From Akkermansia muciniphila (GTDB lineage: Bacteria > Verrucomicrobiota > Verrucomicrobiia > Verrucomicrobiales > Akkermansiaceae), in NCBI RefSeq assembly GCF_002884975.1, contig NZ_PJKB01000001.1:434001-498000 (forward strand): a DNA stretch of 64,000 bases, in the 5' to 3' direction. Positions 18,889 to 25,771 of the stretch are shown here, one piece after another. How positions within the stretch are numbered: position 1 is the stretch's first letter; each line of letters begins with the position of its first letter. The notes beneath the pieces are model-generated. The model did not search any database and was not told the origin of the DNA. It was given only the letters and a program-made list of their open reading frames with translations. Both the position numbers and the translations under genes were made by a program.

Positions 18889-19734
18889 ATGCAGTCTGAC
18901 ACGGTAGAATGTAAGCCGACCATGTGGTTCACCGGCAGGGCGGTTCTCATGGCTCTCATGTTCCTGGGGTTCGGAGTGTACTTTTATTATGATGCCTCCA
19001 CCGGGTATCCTCAAAAAAACCTGGAATTTTTCATGCACAAGGCATTTGTGGATGCCGGCGCCCTCTTTGACCGTGAAGTGGGCGGAAACGGCGCGTCCCG
19101 GGATGACTGGGAGCGTACCGTCATGGCGCGCACCGTGGAATTCCCTGAGGGGTACAAGATACCCTCAGGCGTGGACAGGACCGCAACGGCATGGCCCGCC
19201 GTGCTGGCGGATTACGGGCTGATGTCCGCTCCGGGGAAGGGGTGGAGCGCCGCATGGCAATCTTATTCCGGAGAAATGCGCTACCCGATCAAGCCGGAGG
19301 ACCATCCGTATGACGCCTCCAAGATTTTTGAACAATGGGTGGCCGGAAGCGTCTGCATGGTGCTGGCCATGGTGGCCCTGTTCTTCCTGGTCAGGACGCG
19401 CGGCAGGAAAATGGCCCTCAACAAAGGGCAGGTGATGGCTGCCGGCAAAACCTTCCGCGTGGAGGATATTGCCCGTCTGGATTTGCGCCGGTGGAAGCTG
19501 AAGGGGCTGGCCCTTGCGACGCTGAAGCCGGAATGCGGAGGAGCCCGGATCAGGCTGGACGGGCTGACCTACGGAGGCTTCCGCAAGGAGGACTCCCCCA
19601 ACAACGCGGAAGATTTCATGAAGGCCCTTCTGTCCCTTTACCGGGGAGAGGTAGTTGATTATGAAGAAGCTCCGGATGCGGACACCCCGTCTGCCCGGAA
19701 GGATGGCGGGGAACATGCGGAGCATGGCATATGA
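18889..19734 (+). CDS. Bitopic membrane protein, first gene of the SUMF cluster
   Basis: I do not recognise this protein (281 residues from ATG 18889). It has a membrane helix near residues 13-33, an extracytoplasmic segment of about 125 residues, a second helix near 155-175 (VAGSVCMVLAMVALFFLV), and a cytoplasmic C-terminal domain of about 100 residues containing VMAAGKTFRVEDIARLDLRRW. The start is chosen because TAAGGA lies just before ATG 18889, and the frame upstream to 18721 is of low quality. Its TGA overlaps the ATG of the next gene by four bases. The four genes to 23355 appear to be one unit. Confidence 0.75.
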   Translation: MQSDTVECKPTMWFTGRAVLMALMFLGFGVYFYYDASTGYPQKNLEFFMHKAFVDAGALFDREVGGNGASRDDWERTVMARTVEFPEGYKIPSGVDRTATAWPAVLADYGLMSAPGKGWSAAWQSYSGEMRYPIKPEDHPYDASKIFEQWVAGSVCMVLAMVALFFLVRTRGRKMALNKGQVMAAGKTFRVEDIARLDLRRWKLKGLALATLKPECGGARIRLDGLTYGGFRKEDSPNNAEDFMKALLSLYRGEVVDYEEAPDADTPSARKDGGEHAEHGI

Positions 19735-20939
19735 GCGAGTTCTCCCTACCGGAAAAAAACGCCCGTGACCGTGCGTTTGGCATCGCCTGCTGGACGCTGG
19801 GCGCGCTGGCCTTCATCCTGCTCCTGATGGTGGGCGTCTCCTTCAGCCTGTCCGCCCGTACCGTGGTGGTGGAAAAAGTGGTGGAAATGCCCGTGGCCGT
19901 TGCGGCGGAAGCCGCCCCTCAGGCCCCGTCTGCCGCTATTGAAGACGGGGACCCCGCGGATGTGGCCGCCGTACCGGGAACATCTTCTGAAAAACCCCGT
20001 TCCGTGGAGGAAATGCTCCGGGATGCCGACCTGTCTGATCCGGCCGACGATCCGGACCCCGCCGCCGTGGCGGCTGCCGTGCCGGGAGGGGGGGATGTTT
20101 CCTCCCAGGCCCCCCGGGCGCCGGAGGACCCGGCAGAAGCCATGCCGCCCATGACGGAGGAAGTGGCGGAACTCGTCAAGGCGGCGCGGTATGCCCAGAT
20201 TGACGGAGACCTGAAAGTGGCGGTGGTGAAGCTGGAGCAGGCCATGAGGCTGGAGCCGGACAGCCCGGTGGTGCTTTATTACTACGGCCTCACATATGAA
20301 TGGCTGCGGAATGCGGATAAATCCCGGGAGTTTTTCCTGAAGGTATACACCCAGCGGGAGAAAGCGGGGAAATACTTCGCGCGCGCTGCCCGGCACCTCC
20401 AGGCCGGTTTTTCCAGCCCGGCGGACCTGCGGGGCGATATGTCCTTCGGCACCATTCTGGAATACCGGGACCCGGAATGCCCCGCCGGGGAGCGCGTCAA
20501 GCTGATTGTCCCCATTCTGATGAAGGATGGCCTGAACGTCAGGCCGGAGGACCTGCGCGTCATCGTCCAGTTCTTTGACAAGGTCAACGGAAAAAAAGTG
20601 GAAAAGACGCACGCTCCGGAACCCTCCTCGCGGTGCGTCACGGAACCGGCGGACTGGGCGGACGGGGAGGAAATCATGGAGGTGACCTACTACATGCCCC
20701 CCCTGACGGAGGAGGAGACGATCGCCTACGGAAGCCTCAAATATTACGGGTATACCGCCAAATTATACTACAAGGGTGAACCGATGGATTGCCATGCCTC
20801 CCCCCCTGTGCTATTCTTGCTGGAACAGATGAACCAGAGCTCCCCTTCCGGCATGCCTGAAATTTATGACGGCGGCCTGCTTCCCCCGGTGGAGGCGTCT
20901 CCGGTTTCCGACACCTATGACTCCCTTCTGCCCCCCTGA
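19731..20939 (+). CDS. Membrane-anchored TPR-like protein
   Basis: The 402-residue protein has one N-terminal membrane helix (about residues 18-41), then a long Ala/Pro/Asp-rich linker to about 140. A tetratricopeptide-like pair follows (KAARYAQIDGDLKVAVVKLE and VVLYYYGLTYEWLRNADKSR), then a beta-rich C-terminal domain to the end. It probably presents the TPR domain outside the membrane as a docking module. Its start overlaps the previous stop (ATGA), and its stop shares one base with the next start (TGATG). Specific function is unknown. Confidence 0.8.
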   Translation: MSEFSLPEKNARDRAFGIACWTLGALAFILLLMVGVSFSLSARTVVVEKVVEMPVAVAAEAAPQAPSAAIEDGDPADVAAVPGTSSEKPRSVEEMLRDADLSDPADDPDPAAVAAAVPGGGDVSSQAPRAPEDPAEAMPPMTEEVAELVKAARYAQIDGDLKVAVVKLEQAMRLEPDSPVVLYYYGLTYEWLRNADKSREFFLKVYTQREKAGKYFARAARHLQAGFSSPADLRGDMSFGTILEYRDPECPAGERVKLIVPILMKDGLNVRPEDLRVIVQFFDKVNGKKVEKTHAPEPSSRCVTEPADWADGEEIMEVTYYMPPLTEEETIAYGSLKYYGYTAKLYYKGEPMDCHASPPVLFLLEQMNQSSPSGMPEIYDGGLLPPVEASPVSDTYDSLLPP

Positions 20940-22474
20940 TGCCTGAACTGTCCATGTTTGACCTTCCCCACAACTTTGGAGACTACACGCTGGTGGCGTT
21001 CATCGGCCGCACGCGGGGAGGGATTCTCTACCAGGCCATCCAGCAGGGCATGGACCGTTCCGTGTTCCTGGAACTGCTGGAACCGGACAACGCGGAGGGC
21101 GTGAGCGTGGAGGAATTCCTGATGAAAGCCCGCACGCGGGCGGCTGTCACCGCCCCGGTGCTGGGCACCGTTTATGAGGCCTCCCAGGCCCAGGGGTACT
21201 GGTTCGTCACCAGTGAACAGCTGGGAGGCTCCTCCCTCCAGTGCATGCTGGACCGCGGCCAGGCCCTGTCCATGAAGGACCTGCTGAAAGTGATTGAAAC
21301 GGTCGGCGGCATGTGCGGCAGGTATGAACGCCTGCAAACCGCCTTCAACGTCATGGAGCCGCGCCACATCTTCCTGGATGACAAGTCCGCCGTGCGGCTG
21401 ATGAATACGGCCATGCCCGGTGACTTTCATGAAGAAATATCCCGCGCGCAGATGGAGCGCCTGGGGGCGGACCTGCTGCCCCTGGTGACGCCGGACGTGC
21501 CCGGAACCACCCGCATGCGCACCCTGCTGGAATGGATGCGGGAGGGCCAGAACGGCAAGCCGATGCAGTGGGACCAGGTCATGGAGCTGATTGCCGCGGT
21601 CCGCGAACAACTGGGGCTCTCCCCGCGGGCCACCACCCACCGCTATACCGTTCCCGTGGAACCCCGCGGAAAAACCGGAAAATGGATGCTCTGGGCCGGA
21701 GCGGGCCTGCTGGGCGCGGGAATAGCCGCTGGTGCCGTGCTCCTTTCACTCCCCGGGGAGGAAGTCTCCGGGCCTGCACCGCCTCCGGCGCCGAAACACT
21801 ATCCTGATTTCTCCGCCAGCGACCATACGGAAGTACGCGTGAACCTTCCCGGCGGCGGCGAACTGATCGTGGGAGCCCATGAAATTACCATGGAATCCTA
21901 CCGCCTGTTTCTGGACCAGTGGGCGCGCCTTACTCCGGAGCTGAGGGAGGAATATTCCCATCCGGACCAGCCGGACAAGCAGGCCGCCACCCACGTTCCC
22001 GCAGACTGGGAAGCCATGTGGACGGCGGCCAACACTCCCGGGGGGAAATGGAAGGGCAGGAAAATCACGCCCCGTTCCCCCGTCGTCAACGTCACCTTCT
22101 GGGATGCCTGGGCGTATGCGGGCTGGAAGCCCGTGCCCCCCGGAGAGCCCCGTTACCGCCTGCCCGCGCGCCGGGAATGGATGGCCCTGGGAAGCATGCT
22201 GGAAACGGGTGAAAAAGGGGATAAAACCCTGGTGATTGACCGGTACAGCAATGACTATGATCTAAAAACGGGCGTGTGCGGCATGGCCTCCGGCGTGATG
22301 GAATGGACCTCCTCCATGGAAAAAGACCCCGCGCGCGTGAAGGAACCGCCGGGCCCGGTGGCCTGCGGCGGGGACTGGAAGCACCCCGGCATCACCAACC
22401 GGGTGGAATACCTGCGTTCCCGCGGAGAAAGCCGGGACAACCTGGGCTTCAGAATCGTGCGGGACGTCCGCTGA
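20939..22474 (+). CDS. Pseudokinase-like N-terminal domain fused through a membrane helix to a SUMF1/FGE-type domain
   Basis: The 511-residue protein has three parts. Residues 5-220 resemble a Hanks-type Ser/Thr kinase (GDYTLVAFIGRTRGGILYQA, with an N-lobe like kinases). However, the invariant VALK lysine segment reads VFLELL, the HRD loop reads NVMEPRHIFLDD, and no DFG is visible. One membrane helix follows at about 240-263. The C-terminal half is a formylglycine-generating-enzyme-type fold (HEITMESYRLFL, PVVNVTFWDAWAYAGW, YRLPARREW, GVMEWTSS, NLGFRIVRD). The catalytic cysteine pair of true FGE is not seen. It is likely a signalling or scaffold receptor rather than an enzyme. It is the third gene of the coupled cluster. 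Confidence 0.8.
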   Translation: MPELSMFDLPHNFGDYTLVAFIGRTRGGILYQAIQQGMDRSVFLELLEPDNAEGVSVEEFLMKARTRAAVTAPVLGTVYEASQAQGYWFVTSEQLGGSSLQCMLDRGQALSMKDLLKVIETVGGMCGRYERLQTAFNVMEPRHIFLDDKSAVRLMNTAMPGDFHEEISRAQMERLGADLLPLVTPDVPGTTRMRTLLEWMREGQNGKPMQWDQVMELIAAVREQLGLSPRATTHRYTVPVEPRGKTGKWMLWAGAGLLGAGIAAGAVLLSLPGEEVSGPAPPPAPKHYPDFSASDHTEVRVNLPGGGELIVGAHEITMESYRLFLDQWARLTPELREEYSHPDQPDKQAATHVPADWEAMWTAANTPGGKWKGRKITPRSPVVNVTFWDAWAYAGWKPVPPGEPRYRLPARREWMALGSMLETGEKGDKTLVIDRYSNDYDLKTGVCGMASGVMEWTSSMEKDPARVKEPPGPVACGGDWKHPGITNRVEYLRSRGESRDNLGFRIVRDVR

Positions 22475-22509
22475 CCTGTTTAAAAACACATACTCGACAT
22501 ACCAATACC

Positions 22510-23355
22510 ATGAAACACATCCTTGCAATGCTGCTGCTGGCCCTGATGGGGGCGTCCGGGGCCCTGGCCCAGATTTACGTGAAAGTAGTTCCGGAAAAGA
22601 AAACCTTCCTCAGCGGGGAGGCCATGTACATGAGGCTGACCGTGACCAACAACTCCGGCGTGCCCGTGGAACTGAAGAGCCAGGAATACTCCTCCTGGCT
22701 GGACATCCATGTGGAGCACTCCACCGCGGGCGCGGAACTTCCCCAGTCCAGATTTGCCATGTTCCCGCCGCTCAAGGTTCCCGCCGGCATGAGCGTCTCC
22801 CGCAAAATTGACCTGCGCCACTTCTATGACCTCTCCCGGGAAGGAAACTACCATGTGCAGGCTGTCGTGAAAATGCCCAACCAGAAGGACATGTTCGCCT
22901 CCCAGAAATCCCTCTTCGCCGTCCGGACCGGCACCCCCATGTGGTCCCAGACCGTAGCCATTCCGGCCAGCGCCAAGCGGTGCACCTTCTCCATCTGCAC
23001 CATTGCCGTGCGCGGAATCCAGAAACTGTACGTGCAGACGAAAGACCCGGATACGGGCGTGGCGTATAATGCCGTCTGCATCGGAGACTGGCTGGGCACC
23101 ACGCGCCCGCAGTGCATGGTGGACGGCAAGGCGAACGTGCACGTCTTCTTCCCCACCACTCCGCTTCTGGGAGCGTATTCCCGCATCAACTGCCGCGGAA
23201 CCATGGAAAAGCTCCAATACTACAAGAAGGTGATGGGCTCCCCCTCCATGGTCTTCCTGCCGGACGGCAGCGTGCGCGTGACCGGAGCCGTCCACTATGA
23301 CCCCACTGTGCAGCCCAAGGCGGTGCCGGATGCCGCGGACGTGCCGGGCATGTAA
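22510..23355 (+). CDS. Secreted beta-rich protein, last gene of the SUMF cluster
   Basis: The 281-residue protein has a signal peptide of about 20 residues (MKHILAMLLLALMGASGALA, then QIYVK). It continues as a beta-sandwich-like sequence in which residues 20-140 resemble an intracellular-proteinase-inhibitor or immunoglobulin-like domain (FLSGEAMYMRLTVTNNSGVPV). The frame is open to 22276 but overlaps the SUMF gene; ATG 22510 fits the signal peptide. It lies 35 bp after the SUMF gene and is followed by a strong terminator. Function is unknown; it may be the extracytoplasmic partner of the two membrane proteins upstream. Confidence 0.78.
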   Translation: MKHILAMLLLALMGASGALAQIYVKVVPEKKTFLSGEAMYMRLTVTNNSGVPVELKSQEYSSWLDIHVEHSTAGAELPQSRFAMFPPLKVPAGMSVSRKIDLRHFYDLSREGNYHVQAVVKMPNQKDMFASQKSLFAVRTGTPMWSQTVAIPASAKRCTFSICTIAVRGIQKLYVQTKDPDTGVAYNAVCIGDWLGTTRPQCMVDGKANVHVFFPTTPLLGAYSRINCRGTMEKLQYYKKVMGSPSMVFLPDGSVRVTGAVHYDPTVQPKAVPDAADVPGM

Positions 23356-23378
23356 GCCTGGCTTCTTTTTTCAGAATC

Positions 23379-23417
23379 CGCGCGGGGGAGGGTAAACTGT
23401 CTCCCGCGCGTTTTTTT
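23379..23417 (+). terminator. Rho-independent terminator of the SUMF cluster
   Basis: The arms CGCGCGGGGGAG and CTCCCGCGCG form a GC-rich stem around a 10-base loop, followed by TTTTTTT. It separates the plus-strand cluster from the convergent protease genes. Confidence 0.88.
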
Positions 23418-23441
23418 GCGCCGGAAAAAGCGGAAAATGGT

Positions 23442-24479
23442 TCAGGAATCTCCCTGGGGCTTCTTCTCCGGCTGCTGCGCTTTCTCCAAAATGCGCTTTA
23501 CGCTTTCCTGAACCACGCTGATGGGAAGGGCGTAATTCTCCGCCCGGTTCACCCTGGCGATGTTCATGCCGATAAGCTCTCCCTTCAGGTTGAGCAGCGG
23601 GCCGCCCATCAGCGTATACCGGGAAGGGGTGTCATGCTGTAGAACCATGGGGAAATCATCCCGGCGCTTGCTGAAGCCCCCGCTGATCAGGTCATTGGAA
23701 TTCTGGGGCGTATCCTCCCCCAGCGCCTTCCGCCGGGAACCCAGCGTGATGGCGTAGGAAACCTTGTTGCCCTTGCGGTTGACCTTCAGCGTTACCTTCT
23801 CCCCGATCTCCTTCTTTGACAAAATGGGGTAAATGGCTTCCAGCGTGGTGACGGGGGTGCCGTCCACGGCCAGAATCTCATCCCCGTCCATGGCTCCGGC
23901 CCTGGCGGCTGGACCATCCTTGACGACCTCCTGAATGGAGCACGGAGCGGCAAAAATCACGCCCATGTAGGCCGTATCACCGTTCGGGATGGGGCGCTGC
24001 GCCGCACTGAGCGTGCCGAGCTGGGCCCGTCTGGAACTGCGGGTGGTGGAACCGTTGCTGACCACCAGCATGCCCATGTGAGCCTCATTGCTGACGGGGC
24101 CGGGAGCGGCCAGGCCGGAAGCGTCCACCTTCACCACGGCGATGTCCGTGGCCGGATCCGTGCCGATCTCCTTGAAATGGCTGTACTTGGCAGCCCCTAT
24201 CCGGATCACCGGATTCTGGTGGGAGTGGAGTTCGGAAGCCTTGGTGGCTATATAGCCGTCCGGACTCAGGACAATGCCGTAAACCATCACGTCATGGCCG
24301 GAAAAGAAAACGGCGCTCAACTCCTGAAGGCGTTCGCGGACGGGTTCAATAGTCTTCAGAACCGTCTTTCCATTGATGCGCTGTTCAAAATCCAGGCTCC
24401 CGTTATAGCCTTCCGCCACGGCGGAGGGAAACAGGGAACAGGCCACGGGAAGCAGGTATGCGCAGGAGGGGAGTTTCAT
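23442..24479 (-). CDS. Catalytically dead HtrA-like protein with an inserted PDZ domain
   Basis: The 345-residue exported protein (signal peptide of about 22 residues) follows the trypsin/HtrA fold but lacks the triad. The usual His segment (TNNHV in HtrA) reads GYIATKASEL, the Asp strand survives as DPATDIAVVKVD (Asp112), and the GNSGGPL loop reads TLMGGPL with Met in place of the nucleophilic Ser (291). A PDZ domain occupies about residues 170-247 (VVKDGPAARAGAMDGDEIL). It lies before the Ser-loop strand (VLQHDTPSRYTL) rather than after the protease domain, so the protease fold is interrupted. It is encoded 20 bp after an intact protease of the same family, and is probably a regulator, decoy or substrate-binding partner. 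Confidence 0.85.
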   Translation of the reverse strand: MKLPSCAYLLPVACSLFPSAVAEGYNGSLDFEQRINGKTVLKTIEPVRERLQELSAVFFSGHDVMVYGIVLSPDGYIATKASELHSHQNPVIRIGAAKYSHFKEIGTDPATDIAVVKVDASGLAAPGPVSNEAHMGMLVVSNGSTTRSSRRAQLGTLSAAQRPIPNGDTAYMGVIFAAPCSIQEVVKDGPAARAGAMDGDEILAVDGTPVTTLEAIYPILSKKEIGEKVTLKVNRKGNKVSYAITLGSRRKALGEDTPQNSNDLISGGFSKRRDDFPMVLQHDTPSRYTLMGGPLLNLKGELIGMNIARVNRAENYALPISVVQESVKRILEKAQQPEKKPQGDS

Positions 24480-24499
24480 AACCGGCGGGAATAAATGAT

Positions 24500-25249
24500 T
24501 TAACTGTCCTGTTCCGGTGACGGGGGAAGGGGCGCTTTTCCTCCGGTGGGAGGTTCCATCAGGGCGTCGAAATCCTTCATGGGAACGTGGAGGTTATCCT
24601 CCAGGCCGGAACCAACCCGGCTATGAATGCCGATCAACTCTCCGTTCAAGTTGAACAGAGGGCCGCCGGAATCCCCGCGGATCAGCTTGCAATCCGTCTG
24701 GATGACGCCATTCTTAAGGGAAACCACGCGGCCCAGGCGCACCATCGGGCCGCGTTTCTGGTCCAGTCCGCCGCCGTGGCCCAGAGCGAACACCCAGTCT
24801 CCTACACGGGGCAGTTTCTCCGTCCGCTCTACACGGGGAAGGTCTTTGTCCAGCCTGGTGGTGATTTCGGCCAGGCCGGCGTCGGACTCGCTATTCTGCG
24901 CCGTGGTCTTTCCGAGCAGGCGCGTACCGTCCGGCATGATGATCTTGAGCACGGTCCCCTGCTTGTCAACGACGTGGGCCGCTGAAAAAATCAGCCCCTT
25001 CTCCGAGACCAGGATGCCGGAGCCGCTCCCATTATTCACCTCAATGCAGACCAGGGCCGGAAGCACTCTGGGTAGCACCTGCTGAAGCTGGTGTTCAATG
25101 CGCTGGAGATCTTCTACGGACTGTGGCGTGGTGGAAAGGATTCCGGCGCCGTCCGCAGACTGCGCCGGAGCCTGCGGAAAAGGCGCCAGCAGGGCTGTGC
25201 CGCAGAGAATGGCGGAAAAACAGGGTTTCCGGAAGGCCGTATTCATCAT
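24500..25249 (-). CDS. Secreted trypsin-like serine protease (HtrA-type protease domain without PDZ)
   Basis: The 249-residue protein has an N-terminal export signal (about 30 residues, ending APAQ) and a compact trypsin-like domain with the full triad: His92 in SAAHVVD, Asp123 in SESDAGLAEI and Ser194 in RGDSGGPLFN. It lacks a PDZ domain, unlike DegP or HtrA. The gene lies directly upstream of the dead, PDZ-containing relative, which suggests that catalysis and peptide binding have been divided between two periplasmic proteins. Confidence 0.9.
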   Translation of the reverse strand: MMNTAFRKPCFSAILCGTALLAPFPQAPAQSADGAGILSTTPQSVEDLQRIEHQLQQVLPRVLPALVCIEVNNGSGSGILVSEKGLIFSAAHVVDKQGTVLKIIMPDGTRLLGKTTAQNSESDAGLAEITTRLDKDLPRVERTEKLPRVGDWVFALGHGGGLDQKRGPMVRLGRVVSLKNGVIQTDCKLIRGDSGGPLFNLNGELIGIHSRVGSGLEDNLHVPMKDFDALMEPPTGGKAPLPPSPEQDS

Positions 25250-25258
25250 TGCCTGGAG

Positions 25259-25387
25259 CTATTGGACGGAAGCGGGAACTTCCGTCTTCTGCTGGTCCGC
25301 CTGTCCGTCTCCTGCCAGGGAATCATGATAATGCATGCCGATGAACAGGCCTGCCAGCGTAATAAGGGTAATGAGCAATTCTTTCAT
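25259..25387 (-). CDS. Small membrane or exported peptide (42 aa) ahead of the protease pair
   Basis: A 42-codon frame starts at ATG 25387. It begins MKELLITLITLAGLFIGMHY, a lysine-led hydrophobic segment that could be a signal anchor, and ends with a polar tail (DGQADQQKTEVPASVQ). Its stop lies 10 bp before the protease start, as expected of an operon member. There is no clear ribosome binding site, but many genes here lack one. It has no recognisable family, so coding status is plausible, not proven. Confidence 0.5.
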   Translation of the reverse strand: MKELLITLITLAGLFIGMHYHDSLAGDGQADQQKTEVPASVQ

Positions 25388-25573
25388 GCCGCCACAGCAT
25401 AGAATTTGTCCCTCCGTCTGACGAGAGAATTTCATTTATAAGCCACACTTTGATACAGTTCGGCAGACAAGGAAGGACCGCGGGACGGGAAAATTCCAAA
25501 ATAAAGATTGCTTTTTTCCGCCGCACGCGTATAAACCCTCCAGCGGCCAATTCCGGTTCGCTGACCCATCCAA

Positions 25574-25648
25574 GCGGATGTAGCTCAGGGGTAGAGCGCA
25601 ACCTTGCCAAGGTTGATGTCGTGGGTTCGAATCCCATCATCCGCTCCA
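25574..25648 (+). tRNA. tRNA-Gly (anticodon GCC)
   Basis: The cloverleaf is complete: acceptor GCGGATG with CATCCGC, D arm GCTC/GAGC, anticodon stem CAACC/GGTTG with loop TTGCCAA (anticodon GCC), T arm GTGGG TTCGAAT CCCAT, discriminator T, and an encoded CCA. The AT-rich island begins about 30-120 bp downstream, so the gene could be its attachment site. I did not find a second copy of its 3' end within the following 5 kb. Confidence 0.97.
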
Positions 25649-25771
25649 TTTTTCCAAGAGAAGTGGTTGTGAGTCTCCATTTTAGAATGAAAGAGGCCCA
25701 CTCAAGAATAGACTGGATTTTTATGGTCGTGAAGAGGCTTGGCAATTTCATTCTTCCTCATTCTTCCTCCG

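Noticed and set aside
25323-25751. Minus-strand frame containing MMGFEPTTSTLARLRSTPE
   Set aside because: This is the antisense reading of the tRNA-Gly gene, a widespread artefact.
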